Part shown: one piece after another, positions 47,929 to 59,300 of the stretch
Numbering within the stretch: the stretch's first letter is position 1
Layout: every line of letters begins with the position of its first letter
From: Uloborus plumipes
Lineage: Eukaryota; Arthropoda; Arachnida; Araneae; Uloboridae
Direction: 5' to 3'
Length of the DNA stretch: 64,000 bases
Assembly (NCBI GenBank): GCA_038373865.1
Contig: JAXGGA010002221.1
Location: forward strand, 62,001-126,000
Notes under the pieces: generated by a model
What the model saw: only the letters and a program-made list of their open reading frames with translations
Databases searched by the model: none
Told to the model about the DNA's origin: nothing
Made by a program: the position numbers and the translations under genes

Positions 47929-49829
47929 TAGGGTGGGCCGAAAAAACACTTTTTTTTATTTCGAAGTTGTAATAGTCCGGAAAAGTTGCGAATCATGAGG
48001 ACAAAAAGAAGGAAAAAAAATTTTCGAAATCTGTTGATATCTTCCGTTCGCGCATAGGGCCTAAAGTTTGACAAAAAATGAAAAAACCTCATTTTTTGCA
48101 ATTTTTAAAATTTTTTTTGAATTTTATGTTTTCGTAACGTAATAGCGCGAAAAAAGTTGCTAATTGTGAAGACAAAAGGAAGGAAAAAAATTATCGAAAT
48201 CGATTAATTTCTTCCGTTCCGCATAAGGCCTAAAATTTGACAAGATATGAAAAAAACTTCATTTTTGCGATTTTTAAAATTTTTTTTAATTAGATGTTTT
48301 TATAATGTTTTCGTGCGCAAAAGTTGCTAATTATGAAGAAAAAAAGAGGGATAAAAAGGAGGAAAAAAATTATCGAAATCGATCAATATCATCGGGTCGT
48401 GCCTAGGCCTACCCTTTGACACAATATAAAAGAACTTCATTTGTGCTCTTTTTTTTTTTTTTTGAATTTTTGAATTAGATGTTTTCGTTGTGCAATAGTT
48501 TGTAAAGTTTTCCAATATAGTCTTAAAACATTGTGTTTTGATTTGGTTTTGGTTAGTTCATATTTTCCGTCCGCGCATTAACCCTAAAATTACCCAAAAT
48601 AATAAAAAAGTTACATTTTCGGGCGTTTTTGGTTTTTGATGAATAATTTTTAAATGAAACAGCCGTAGTATTTTTTCCAGACGAACTGACAATAAGATAG
48701 AAAAACAAAATTCCAGGTTCAGTCGATGTTTTCCAGGTGCAAAAAGCCGTAGAAATTCTCATGGGCAGACGTCGGGCAGCAATCCAGGCAACGTCACTCG
48801 CCTGGCCCTACGGCTCTCTTCCATTCCATCGCCACCTTCCTAGGACCACGTCAGTTGTCTGGCTATATTGTTTTTTCAGTTTGCGTTTCTATGTAGTAAT
48901 CGCAGTGTACTGTTATTTAGTTCAATCTAGCTGTTTTCATTTTGAAAATCTTATAGTCTTCTGGAATGATGTAATTTTCTGCTGTGTGTGGACTCAGTGA
49001 TTTAACGAAAAAGTTATGTAATAACAAGACAAATACTCTAAAAACAAGACAAATATTTGGCTGCCCCACTTTTGGCACTCCAAAGAACTGCCATCAAACT
49101 AACTCCCTACTAGCGAAGACACCATTATTAATTTCTAGTGTCAAATTGAAGCTTGCTTGAGTACAGCACCCAATCATGTCCTCGGCAGTGAACGGCTTGT
49201 TTGATGGCAGTTCTTTTGAAGTACCAAAAGTGGGGCAGCCAAATATTGGTCTTGTTTACAAACTATTGCACAATGAAAAATCTAATTCAAAAATTTAAAA
49301 AAAAAAAAATCACAAAAATGAAGTTTTTTCATATTTTGTCAAAGTTTATAGGTCTAGGCACGACCCGAAGATATTGATCGATTTCAATAATTTTTTTTTC
49401 TACTTTTTATCCCTCTTTTTTTCTCCATAATTAGCAACTTTTCCGCACGAAAACATTATAAAAACATCTAATTTTAAAAAAAAAATAAATAAACAGCAAA
49501 AATGAAGTTCTTTTCATATCTTGCCAAATTTTAGGATCGATTTCGATAATTTTTTTCCTTCTTTTTGTCTGCAAAATTAGCAACTTTTCCGCGCTATTAC
49601 GTTACGAAAGCATCCAATTCAAAAAATTAAAAAAAAAAAAAAAAAAAACAAATCACAAAAAATGAAGTTTTTCCATTTTTTGTCAAACTTTAGGCTCTAT
49701 GCGCGAACGAAAGATAACCGATTTCGAAAAATTTTTTTCCCTTCTTTTTGTCTTCATCATTTGTTGCAACTTTTCCGCACTATTATAACTTCGAAACAAA
49801 AAAAAAACGTGTTTTTTCGACCTACCTTA
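47929..49829. mobile_element. Foldback-like hAT-type element with subrepeated arms
   Basis: Exact 8-bp duplication TTCTACAG (47921-47928 and 49830-49837). Inverted arms of about 590 bp start TAGGGTGGGCCGAAAAAACA on the left and TAAGGTAGGTCGAAAAAACA on the right. Each arm is a series of three degenerate ~166-bp tandem units (starts near 47989, 48156 and 48322 on the left) carrying GTTGCTAATTATGAAG and CGAAATCGAT. The ~725-bp centre includes a separate hairpin and a GC-richer stretch at 48720-48850. No transposase. Confidence 0.8.
49041..49258. repeat. Inverted repeat inside the 47929-49829 element
   Basis: TTTGGCTGCCCCACTTTTGG and GAACTGCCATCAAAC at 49041-49100 recur in inverse order at 49196-49258, with about 95 bases between. 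Possibly a small foldback insertion. Confidence 0.7.
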
Positions 49830-49837
49830 TTCTACAG

Positions 49838-50093
49838 CTCCTCCTTTCGTGATGTTTATCTAGTTTCTAAATTGCACTTGTTGTCTTTGGTGTATTTTTG
49901 TTCATTTTTCATTTTCTAATTATTGGGCTGCTAGATCTCAAATGGATGAGAGATCTCAATAGATGGCGATCAAATTTCAGATCGCCATCTATAGCAGCAA
50001 AAACATTAAACCCTCTTTTAAAAGGGCTAATTCGGATTTACATTTAGAGTAGTTTCACTGTGTGCACACTTAAGCAAAATATTATCAATGCAC
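49838..50093. other. Spacer between two foldback-like elements
   Basis: Contains a short hairpin at about 49938-49993 (AGATCTCAATAGATGGCGATC with GATCGCCATCTATAG after a short loop). Nothing else recognised. Confidence 0.5.
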
Positions 50094-50097
50094 TCTA

Positions 50098-52622
50098 GGC
50101 TCATTCCACGTCAAATCACCTAATTTTAATAGTCGGCCGTGCCGTCATGTCTCGGATTTTGTTCAATGTTTTTTTACGGATAGATACCTATGAGATAAAC
50201 TCAAATTAATTTTTTTAGATTTTTTGAATAAAAGTTTAGGGTTGTAGAATTTTTTGAAACTTTGATTTTTTCAGAATTTTTGCTTTTTTATTTTTGGTAT
50301 GCATTTTGAATAAGCTCTATAACTTCCTCATTTTTCATTCAATCAAGCCAGTTTACGTATCATTTTAAAGCTAATTATTTTCTCCTTCAATATTAGTGAC
50401 AAAAATGAGATTGTGAAAAATAGAATTTTGCCAATGGTCATCTGAAGTCAGATTTTGTGTTTTTTCAATTGGTATGTTCAATAGGTCATATCTCCGGAGT
50501 ACCAACTAAGAACTGCACAATTTTTTTTTCAGTGATGACAACATCATATACTTTTTATGTAAAAAAATTAGGAGGGTGTTTTTTGTTGTTTTGGAATAAA
50601 AAAATCAAACGTGTTTTTTCAGTTGGTATGATCAATAGGTCATATCTCCGGACTACCAACTAAGAACTGCACGACAATTTTTTTCTGTTATGACAACATC
50701 ATACCCTTTTTATGTATAAAAAATTAGGAGGGTGCTTTTTGCAGTTTTGGAATAAAAAAATCAAACGTGTTTTTTCAGTTGGTATGATCAATAGGTCATA
50801 TCTCGTGATTACCAGCTAACAACTGCGCCATTTTTTTTCCATAATGAAAACATCATGATGTTTTTATGATCAAGAAATTAGAAGGATGTTTTTTTGTTAT
50901 TTTGAAATAAAAATATGAGATGTTTTTTTCAAAAAACTTTACTTTAAAATCAACTTTTGAAACTTAAATTTGAGATTCACTCAGCATCACACGTCACAAG
51001 CAGATGAAAATGTATCCTATTTATTACATTCAAATACTTGATGGTAGTTTTATATTGTTCTACTGCTTGCATGCTTTGGTAGTGAAAAGTCACTGCATAA
51101 TCAGTTTACTCTTCAGTAATTATTTGCTAGCCACTCCATCAACCGATGGGAATTACGATAAAGTAAACTGAAATGTCTTTAAAAATACTTTCATTCATAG
51201 TTTGACAAAAAAAGACTAGCGAGCTCTTGGTGGTTGGAAAAATTTTATGTTTGGTTTCCATTATTCTGAAATCTACGTAACATTTTATAATTTGTTATCA
51301 AATGAAAGCATAAAAATTTAATGAATAACAATCTTTATTTCTACCATGTTCCGACAGTGGCAACAAAAGGTTTTTCAAACACAGAAACCTTCTTCACTAA
51401 TATACTCTTCGTGTCTAATGGCTTGAAGAAGTAATTCTCTCTGCTGCCTACTATTCTTAAGACTCTTTCATATCTTTTCTTTAAAAAATCTTCATTTGCA
51501 ACCACTTCCACTGCTTTAACGAAAAAAATCTGTATCCCCTTTATGTTTTGAGAGGCAAATTGAAATAGATCATGTGCATTTAAAATCTGTCCTTCGACAG
51601 TTCTTTGAAGACTTGCTCTTCTCGCAAGCTGTTTTATTGTGCCCCCTACTCCATCGCATGCATTCTTGCCATGACTCGTGGCAAAGAAATGCCATTCAGC
51701 TGCCATGTCGGGGTCTTCCTTGTGATAGCATAGGTTTTTTTTTAATTTTACGGAATTTTTAAACTTATCGAAAACTTGATTTTTAAAGAAATTTGTTTCA
51801 AAAATCTATTTTTTTTTTAATTTCAGAACAACAAAAAACACCCTTGTAATATCTTGATCATAAAAACATTATGATATTTTCATCATAGAAAAAAAATGGC
51901 GCAGTTGTTAACTGGTAATCCGGAGATATGACCTATTGATCATACCAACTGAAAAAACACGTTTGATTTTTTTATTCCAAAACTACAAAAAGCACCCTCC
52001 TAATTTTTTATACATAAAAAGGGTATGATGTTGTCATAACAGAAAAAAAATGTCGTGCAGTTCTTAGTTGGTAGTCCGGAGATATGACCTATTGATCATA
52101 CCAACTGAAAAAACACGTTTGATTTTTTTTATTCCAAAACAACAAAAACACCCTCCTAATTTTTTTTACATAAAAAGTATATGATGTTTTCATCACTGGA
52201 AAAAAAAAATGTGCAGTTCTTAGTTGGTACTCCGGAGATATGACCTATTGAACATACCAATTGAAAAAACACAAAATCTGACTTCAGACGACCATTGGCA
52301 AAATTCTATTTTTCACAATCTCATTTTTGTCACTAATATTGAAGGAGAAAATAATTAGCTTTAAAATGATACGTAAACTGGCTTAATTGAATGAAAAATG
52401 AGGAAGTTATAGAGCTTTTTCAAAATGCATACCAAAAATAAAAAAGCAAAAATTCTGAAAAAATCAAAATTTCAAAAAATTCTACAACCCTAAATTTTTA
52501 TTCAAAAAATCTAAAAAAATTAATTTGAGTTTATCTCATAGGTATCTATCCGTAAAAAAATATTGAACAAAATCCGAGACATGACGGCACATAGCGTTAG
52601 GCGATTTGACGTGGAATGACCC
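50098..52622. mobile_element. Foldback-like element with ~840-bp arms and a coding core
   Basis: Inverted ends GGCTCATTCCACGTCAAATC and, in reverse complement, GGGTCATTCCACGTCAAATC. Flanked by TCTA (50094-50097 and 52623-52626), a possible 4-bp duplication. The arms (about 50098-50940 and 51780-52622) are highly alike and each contains three tandem ~155-bp units around CAATAGGTCATATCTCCGGA. The unique centre (50940-51780) carries a coding remnant on the minus strand. A 4-bp duplication would fit Sola-type elements, among others, but the assignment is open. Confidence 0.8.
51341..51733 (-). pseudogene. C-terminal coding remnant with EWHFFATSHGK motif
   Basis: The frame is open from about 51733 (no initiator at that point; the first ATG is at 51706) to a stop at 51341. 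It begins LCYHKEDPDMAAEWHFFATS and continues with HGKNACDGVGGTIKQLARRA. The HxED ... WHFFATSHGK.xCDGxGGTxKxL pattern is one I associate with uncharacterised proteins multiplied in invertebrate genomes, probably of transposon origin; I cannot name the family. It sits exactly in the non-repeated centre of the 50098-52622 element, and its upstream part is cut near the arm boundary. So it is either the tail of this element's own transposase or a captured fragment. The reading frame is intact over about 130 codons, unlike most coding remains here. Confidence 0.6.
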
Positions 52623-52955
52623 TCTAGCGAATGGATATCTTTTTGAGAATAGAAAATAGTGGCTTCATAACCGTTAAGAAGAGCTATTAAAGCACCCAAG
52701 AAGTCTAGAAGTCGATCAAGAACTCTTTTTAGAAAATAAACATTTATTTTGAGACGGCACATATACAAGAAGGGATCACTTTTCAACTGCTGAAAAGGCA
52801 ATCTAATGATTTCCTACGTGATGATAAGTTATAACTCACATCAAATTTAACTTCAAGTAAAACACTAGACAGAATTGTGTGCAATTACTTCAACACCCCC
52901 CCCCCCTTTACACAGCACATACTCCTTTACAGCACTTGCATATCAAATCTTGTTC

Positions 52956-53171
52956 CTAGAAATTTACAGCAACTTCTGCTTTTGAGATTTCAAACTCGCT
53001 CATAAGAAACTTAATTTCTAAAGTAGTCCATCTTGTTTCTTCTTCCAAGATAGCCGACAGACATAATTCGAATTTTTTTTCGTAACTTTCACTTACAGGA
53101 CATTGAATTTCCCTCCTTCGGTAACTCTGTCTTACTATAAATTTCAATTTTTGAGCTTGTTGCTCTTTATC
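52956..53171 (-). other. Unassigned open frame between two elements
   Basis: Minus-strand frame of about 70 codons with even, charged composition (YRRREIQCPVSESYEKKFEL, then a leucine-rich LEIKFLMSEFEI segment) and a stop at 52956. Composition looks protein-like rather than repeat-like, and it lies outside the neighbouring elements. No family recognised; could be a terminal exon or a decayed fragment. Confidence 0.25.
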
Positions 53172-53454
53172 TTAAACTGCAAATTGATCTCTTTTTCTCA
53201 CAAAAATAGGCGGTACTTGCATATTAATTCCATCGCAGCTACATATTTGGCTGTTAAAACACATTTGGCGGTTTAGTTTGCATTTTTTTTTTTTTTTTTT
53301 TTTTTTTGGCGGTTGTTCGCACGCGCACACAGTTTTCTAAAACCACCGAAAAAAAAAAATCCGCCAAATAAATCGCGATATCTGTAACTGCGGTGGATTT
53401 ATTACGTAAGTACCAACAGGCTTTAAGCGCTGCTCTACTGAAGGGTTTGGGGTC

Positions 53455-53960
53455 AAAATGTCGCGGCCGAAATGTCGCGGGCCAAAATGTCGCGTCAAAA
53501 ATGTCGCCGAGCCAAAATGTCGCGGGCTAAAATGTCGCGGGCCAAAATATCGCCGGTCCAAAATGTCGCCGAGCCAAAATGTCGCGGGCTAAAATGTCGC
53601 GGGCCAAAATGTCGCCGGTCCAAAATGTCGCGGCCAAAATGTCGCGGGCCAAAATGTCGCCGGGCCAAAATGTCGCCGGTCAAAAATGTCGCCGGGCCAA
53701 AATGTCGCCGGTCAAAAATGTCGCCGGGCCAAAATGTCGCCGGGCCAGAATGTCGCCGGTCCAAAATGTCGCCAGTCCAAAATGTCGCCGGGCCAAAATG
53801 TCGCCAGTCCAAAATGTCGCCGGGCCAAAATGTCGCCGGTCAAAAATGTCGCCGGGCCAAAATGTCGCCGGTCAAAAAGGTCGCCGGGCCAAAATGTCGC
53901 CGGTCCAAAATAACGCCGGTCCGAAAGGCCGCCGGTCCAAAATGTTTCCAGTCCAAAATA
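53455..53960 (+). repeat. Left minisatellite arm (AAAATGTCGC units)
   Basis: About 28 units of CCAAAATGTCGCCGGGC and variants (CGCGGGCCAAAATGTCG, GGTCCAAAATGTCGCCGG). Because the unit has no stops in several frames, long artificial proteins with KMSPxQNVAGPKCRR repeats appear on both strands. Confidence 0.95.
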
Positions 53961-54330
53961 TAGCCGTTCCTAAATGACACTAAGTGCATAGTACAGATTT
54001 AATGTTTCCAGCAATTCACAAATTCAATGCAGCTTAATTATGTAGCTCAATTTTACTAATAAGCTTATCACGATATGATAAATACACCTGTTTAGTAACT
54101 TTTTTTAAACGTAACAGTTTAGAAAATTAGCTTAATTTATTAACAAAAATGTAACTAAATTGATTTCTTCTAACGCTTAAATTATTTAAGTACCAAAATA
54201 ATGCCATAGTTTATTCAGGGCTGTACTCTAGGGCCCAGGGACGCTAAATTTCTTCCTTTTTAATACGCTTTTATTAGTTTCACATGTGGGTTTGTTTGTT
54301 TTTTGTTTGTTTGTTTGTAGGTATGTAACT

Positions 54331-54918
54331 CTGACAAGGGGACCCCCACCTAAGTATTTTAGCAAAAATATATTCCTCAATGCGCCTTAGTTTTTGAGAT
54401 ATAACGATCCAAAGTTCAGCTCGAAGTTGTTACAGAGGTACGGTTGAGCAGTGGGCACAACAGCGGCCGTAGCCCAGTGAGCAAGGTCCCCCACTCCGAC
54501 CGCTGGAGGTCTGGGGATCGAGTCCCGTGAATTAACAATATTAAAAATTGAAAAAAAAAATTCTTTTCTAAATGAATAAATAAATAAAATAAAAATGAAT
54601 AATTAAACGATTTTCCATTAACTATCGAATTTTTTTCGATATTAAAGAAAAAAAAAATACGTCACGGGACTCGATCCCCAGACCTCCAGCGGTCGAAGTG
54701 GGGGACCTTGCTCACTGGGCTACGGCCGCTGTTGTGACCACTGCTCAACCGTACCTCTATAATAACTTCGAGCTGAACTTTGGATCGTTATATCTCGGAA
54801 ACTAAGGCGCATTGGGGCATATCCTTTTGCTAAAATACTTAGGGTGGGTCCCTCTACATAATATATAAAACTCATCAAAATCGGTGAGTGACAACCTGTA
54901 AGGTCCCCTTGTGAGTCA
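54331..54918. repeat. Hairpin element with tRNA-like arms
   Basis: Arms of about 200 bp (54331-54530 and 54662-54918) are inverse copies around a ~130-bp loop. The outer ends pair as CAAGGGGACC and GGTCCCCTTG. The arms carry a tRNA-like stretch: A-box-like TAGCCCAGTGAG, then CTCCGACCGCTGGAG (a 4-bp stem with 7-base loop), then B-box-like GGATCGAGTCC, on plus at about 54467-54530 and on minus at 54662-54727. The loop base before the anticodon position is A rather than T and no acceptor stem forms, so this is SINE-like, not a tRNA gene. Confidence 0.65.
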
Positions 54919-55173
54919 AAGATAAAATTCACGTTCTTTACAAACGTAAAAGTAATATGTTAAAAACCATTATTATTACTAAAGGCTAAACTATATTGCA
55001 TGTTGATGCATAATAAGTGCATTTGCCATTAGTTCTGAGTAGGGCATCGATCGTCCACAAAATGCATATTATAAGTGCAAGTAAACTTAGCGGATATTCA
55101 ACAGTTTTCAAAATCTTCTTTTGAATTTGATTTACTCTAAAAGCGTATTTTTTAGTTTTTACTTTCTTCTATA

Positions 55174-55294
55174 TCTAATATATAGAAGAAAGTATTGGTT
55201 TCGTGAAAATTTTCGAATGTCGAATTTTGACGGATTTGCACGTTTTGAGGTGCGCTGAGTCCATTTCGACCATTTTTGGAAAATGTCTGTCTGT

Positions 55295-55331
<37 letters not shown>

Positions 55332-56106
55332 TCTATATGTGGGTGTGACCAGTTTTTGTGGCCGCGCTAGAGCAAAAACTACTGAATAAAATCAAACAAA
55401 AATTTTTGCACATATGTACCACCATGTGAACTGGTGCACCTGACTTTGCTTAGCGAATTCCTCCAAGGGGGGTGGAGCAATCGCACGTGTTCTGCGCTGG
55501 GGTGATTGCTATATCTCAGGAAGTAACCGGCGGAATCAAACGAAAATTGGTCCATAGGTAGACCCTATTGAGTACAGGTGCTGATTCAATTTGTGTGTCA
55601 ATATCTCAAAGGGGGGTGGAGCAATCAAAAGTGCTTATTTTGTCATTGCACCTACTGTATCTCGGGAAATATTGCTGCGATTTGAATGAAATTTGGAATA
55701 ACACTAACCCAATATGAAAGCAAGCATCGATTAAGTTTTGGCGCCAATCGCCCCAGGTGGAGGTGGGGTGATTTTTGCGCTTAGTCAACAATGCGAAAAA
55801 TTAATTCATTAAAAAATCGCTTTCACGCTATTTAATTATCAAAACAGCTGAAAACTTTCAATGATTTGAAATTTTTAACTGTTGCCAATTTCTTTTTACT
55901 AACAAATAAAATGTTTGCAATTAATCTAAACAAGGCTTTTACAATGATTTCCAATTTCGCTCATTGATTCTGCATTCGCAGGGTTTTTACGATAATTGGG
56001 AAATTGTAGCTGTCTCCAATTACTCGGGCGAGTACGTATTTTATTTTGTAACCGGAATTCATAAGATAGATATAGAAGAAAGTTTCGTGACGGCCACGAC
56101 AGCTAG
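55174..56106 (+). mobile_element. Helitron-like non-autonomous element, 933 bp
   Basis: Bounded as Helitrons are: preceded by A, starting TC (TCTAATATATAGAAGAAAGT), ending CTAG, followed by T. A short hairpin (CGTG ACGGC CACG) lies seven bases before the terminal CTAG... ACAG. ATATAGAAGAAAGT recurs near both ends. It contains a GT microsatellite (55298-55329) and repeated CTATATCTC-type phrases every ~170 bases. No Rep/helicase. Related inverted segments lie in alpha copies 2 and 3. Confidence 0.65.
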
Positions 56107-57399
56107 TTTTTTAAAGTATATTTAGAATTATTTCTTTTTTTTACACAAAGAAATTAAACAAATAAATTTGCTGTAAAGGCTTTTTTTTGCCTTTTGCAAA
56201 AACGGAATACCGTTTAATCACCGCGTAGCCGGCAATTTTCTTCTAGAATATTTTCTTTAAGAGTTATTGGGGACGTTTGAAATCAAATTAGTTCATGTAA
56301 TTATTGCTTTCTTTGTAACAACTAAGTGGTGGAAGGGGAGGTGAAATTTCAAGAGAAAAAATGGTATTATATTCAACTCCACATTTAAATACTGATTGTA
56401 ACGAAGGTACAGTACTATGTCTGAGCTGATTAACGCCAGAAATGAATAAGCATCTCTACCTTTAAGATTCTTCTACAAACAAAATTTTGTCTGAATACTT
56501 GCATTACTTCTTGATATACATCACTCACAAATAATGAAAAATAAAAAGTTCAATTGCTCTGCTTCCACGATGATGTGGCGTATCTTCTGAAGGCTTCTTA
56601 TGGGCCAATTTTTATTTGATTTCGTCTGCACCTTCTTCAGACATAGTAATCACGCTATGCTGAAAACGTTCCATTACATTCTTGCATGTAAAAACTTGGA
56701 AGAACTAGCGGCAAAAACCAATCAGCACTGAACCACATATTCGTTGGTATATGTATGTACCGAATTTCATTCCAATTTACGCAGTAAGTTTTGTGGTAGA
56801 GTCACCCCAAAAAAATAAACGATAAAATTGAATTCAGCACACATCAGAACGTGTAAATTCTTCCAAATTGACAATTTTTCACTGATCCAATACTTTCTTT
56901 TACACATTTTATGAAGAAGAAAATAAAAACACCTCTATCATTTAAATTATATAGACTTGCTTTCGATCATGTAAGAAATTTTAACGAAAACAAATGTCAA
57001 ACATTGTATATCTGTCTTATTCATTTCACATTTCTTCAACTTCTTTTTTAACACATAAATTTTCCTTTCGATATCAATTAAACTTGGCTTGAGCTGCTAA
57101 TCTATTCGTTTTTAAGTTGGTAGATAGCGAGTCACGGTGAAATAAGCTATTGTAAATAAATAACGGACGTTTGTTTGATAACTATTTGTTTCTTGGAAAA
57201 CGCTCGAAACGGTTACAAGCCGAAAGGTTTTTTTTTTTTTTTTAGTATTTTTCAAAAATTTTAGTCCATTCTATCATTAACGCACACGTTCATCAACAGC
57301 AATTAGCAATCTTTTGCTAATTTGGTGTAAAAAAGCCTTTTCATATAATTTAATTTTTGGTACTATCAATGTCGGATCTTCTACATTTTTGTATGACGA

Positions 57400-57967
57400 C
57401 ATTTGAACTGGCGACATTTTTGCCCGCGACATTTTTGACCGGCGACATTTTGGACACGCGACATTTTTGACCGACGACATTTTGAACACGCGACATTTTT
57501 GATCGGCGACATTTTGGACACGCGACATTTTTGACCGGCGACATTTTGGACACGCGACATTTTTGACCGGCGACATTTTGGACACGCGACATTTTTGACC
57601 GGCGACATTTCGGACACGCGACATTTTGGACCGGCGACATTTCGGACACACGACATTTTGGACCGGCGACATTTTGGCCCACGACATTTTGGACCTTCGA
57701 CATTTTTGCTCGCGACATTTTGGACCGCGACATTTTGGACCGGCGACATTTTGACCAGCGACATTTTAGACCGCGACATTTTGGCCCGGCGACATTTTGG
57801 ACCGGCGACATTTTGACCGGCGACATTTTAGACCGCGACATTTTGGCCCGGCGACATTTTGGACCGGCGACATTTTGACCCGCGACATTTTGGCCCGCGA
57901 CATTTTTTCCCAGCGACATTTTGGCCGCGACATTTTAGCCCACGACATTTCGGCCGCGACATTTTGG
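57400..57967 (-). repeat. Right minisatellite arm (inverse of the left arm)
   Basis: About 31 units of GCGACATTTTGGACCGGCGA and variants, the reverse complement of the left arm's units. Inner units contain an extra T (ACATTTTTGACC) absent from most left-arm units, so the arms have diverged or been homogenised separately. Confidence 0.95.
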
Positions 57968-58139
57968 GCGTATACCCTACTGAAGGCAGATGTCCTCTTT
58001 CTTTCGCTAAAAAAATACCTTAGATTCAATGAGAGCATTCTCATATAAGTCCTCTGTATGTTAGAGCCACGCTGTCCGTATAATGCATTTAGTTCCGCTA
58101 ATAGTCCTGAATCAGGGGCGGTAACATACTCTTTAAATA

Positions 58140-59018
58140 CTGTAGCCCCTCTTTATATCGCGCCTCGTTATGTCGCTCATTTGGATATATCGCTCTTTTC
58201 TTTTGTCTCCCCCCCCCAAAAAAAAAAACTTTTAGTTCGAAACCATTTTTGGGAAAATATGTTAGGTGCTCAGAAAAGGTATCTCTCTCATTTATTTGTT
58301 ACTAATGAACAAAACGAAGGTTCTTCTATTCTTCTGAATTCGCTGAAAAGAAGCAGCAAATTCCTGTCACCCAAACTTGCATACTGCAGAGACAGTTTGG
58401 AAACTACTGGACACTTTTGTATTGACAAATGTAGAGAAACAAAAGCAATCTATACAGACAGATGATTCTGTCGATGGGTTAGTAGAACCAGCGAAGTTAC
58501 TGGGTTTATCAGTTGCTGAAGATGAACTTCAACAATGGGTTCATATTGATAATGATGAACCTACTTTCGAAACACTCTCCGATGCAGATATTGCAGAAGT
58601 GACGAACGAAAAACCCAGGACTGATACTTGCAGTGAAGATGAAGATGAAGTGCCCTCATATGCAACTGCCAGCATGAAAGAAGCTGTAGACATGCTCGAG
58701 CAAGCGTACACCGCATTCGAACAATCAAACTCTGATAAACGACTTTGGATTATTATTTCACTAAAACAATAGGTTAATTTTATGTCTGTATTTATATATT
58801 TTTAAAAGACCTGCACATTGTAACAACAACTGCGGTAAGTTATATTTTTTTGTTACTTTTGACCGAAAAACAATTTTAATGTTCGAATAAATGAATTTTT
58901 ATGTATGTGCACGTATAATTAGAAAACTATTTTTAATGGCCTCGGTTATATCGCGCTTTCGGATATATTGCGCTGTTTTCGTGTCCCCCGAAAAGCGCGA
59001 TATAACGAGGGGTTACTG
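58140..59018 (+). mobile_element. Tigger/pogo-type element with internal deletion
   Basis: Inverted ends CTGTAGCCCCTCTTTATATC and, in reverse complement, CAGTAACCCCTCGTTATATC, flanked by TA (58138-58139 and 59019-59020). The ends also carry subterminal TATATCGC motifs in both directions. TA duplication, CAGT ends and the remnant coding region all fit the pogo/Tigger group. Confidence 0.9.
58377..58772 (+). pseudogene. Tigger-type transposase, C-terminal remnant
   Basis: Tigger/pogo transposases (DDE type, nuclear) end in an acidic C-terminal segment after the catalytic core. This 131-codon frame has AETVWKLLDTFVLTNVEKQK, a WVHIDNDEPTFETLSDADI segment followed by a V-containing stretch, then an acidic TCSEDEDEVPSY run and a short helical end (EAVDMLEQAYTAFEQ). 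That order matches the C-terminal third of such proteins. The DNA-binding domains and catalytic aspartates are gone, removed by the deletion that shortened the element. The final residues after the last EQ pair run into terminal sequence. The frame itself has no internal stops. Confidence 0.75.
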
Positions 59019-59022
59019 TATA

Positions 59023-59300
59023 TGTTTTAGTTTCGTATTTTGATAATTCTTTAATCATAATAATTTACTACGTTTTTGTTTCTTAAAATGTAAGTATTAC
59101 TTTGAAATACAAGCAAGTCAATCACTCAAGATATATTAAACTTCTTATGGTCTCATATTGTTTAAACATGTTTTAGTTCCGTATTTCGATAATTTTTCAA
59201 TCATAATAACTTACTAAGTTTTTGTTTTTTTAAATGTAAGTATTACTTTGAAATACAAGAAAGTCAATCACTCAAGATCTTTTAGACTTATTGTGGATGA
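59023..59300. repeat. Imperfect direct duplication, period about 146 bp
   Basis: ATGTTTTAGTTTCGTATTTT to ...GTCAATCACTCAAGAT occurs at 59022-59130 and again from 59168 to 59278, with a few substitutions. Adjacent to the right end of the Tigger element. Confidence 0.8.

Larger units (their letters stand above)
53443..57977. mobile_element. Foldback-like element with minisatellite terminal inverted repeats
   Basis: Two long arrays of 17-20-bp units face each other in opposite orientation. Their outermost parts are a matching inverted pair: the left end reads GGGTTTGGGGTC then AAAATGTCGCGGCCGAAATG, and the right end in reverse complement reads GGGTATACGCCC then the same 20 bases. Outside both ends is TACTGAA (53436-53442 and 57978-57984), a 7-bp duplication, or 8 bp (CTACTGAA) if one end base is assigned to the target. 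Foldback and Galileo elements of Drosophila have this plan and 7-9-bp duplications; relationship by descent is inferred only. The 3.4-kb interior carries a nested hairpin and a Helitron and no transposase. Confidence 0.75.

Noticed and set aside
51574..51762. Plus-strand 62-codon frame
   Set aside because: Antisense to the recognised EWHFFATSHGK-type coding remnant.
53472..53977. Long plus- and minus-strand frames with KMSP.QNVAGPKCRR repeats, resembling a cysteine-rich repeat protein
   Set aside because: They are translations of the AAAATGTCGC minisatellite, open on both strands and in several frames because the unit lacks stops.
54467..54727. Two tRNA genes on opposite strands
   Set aside because: A- and B-box-like motifs are present, but acceptor pairing is absent and the base before the anticodon position is A, so a SINE-like module is more likely.
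57277..58048. Overlapping frames of 130-190 codons in the right-hand array
   Set aside because: Same minisatellite in inverse orientation; no initiation context and no non-repeat domain.
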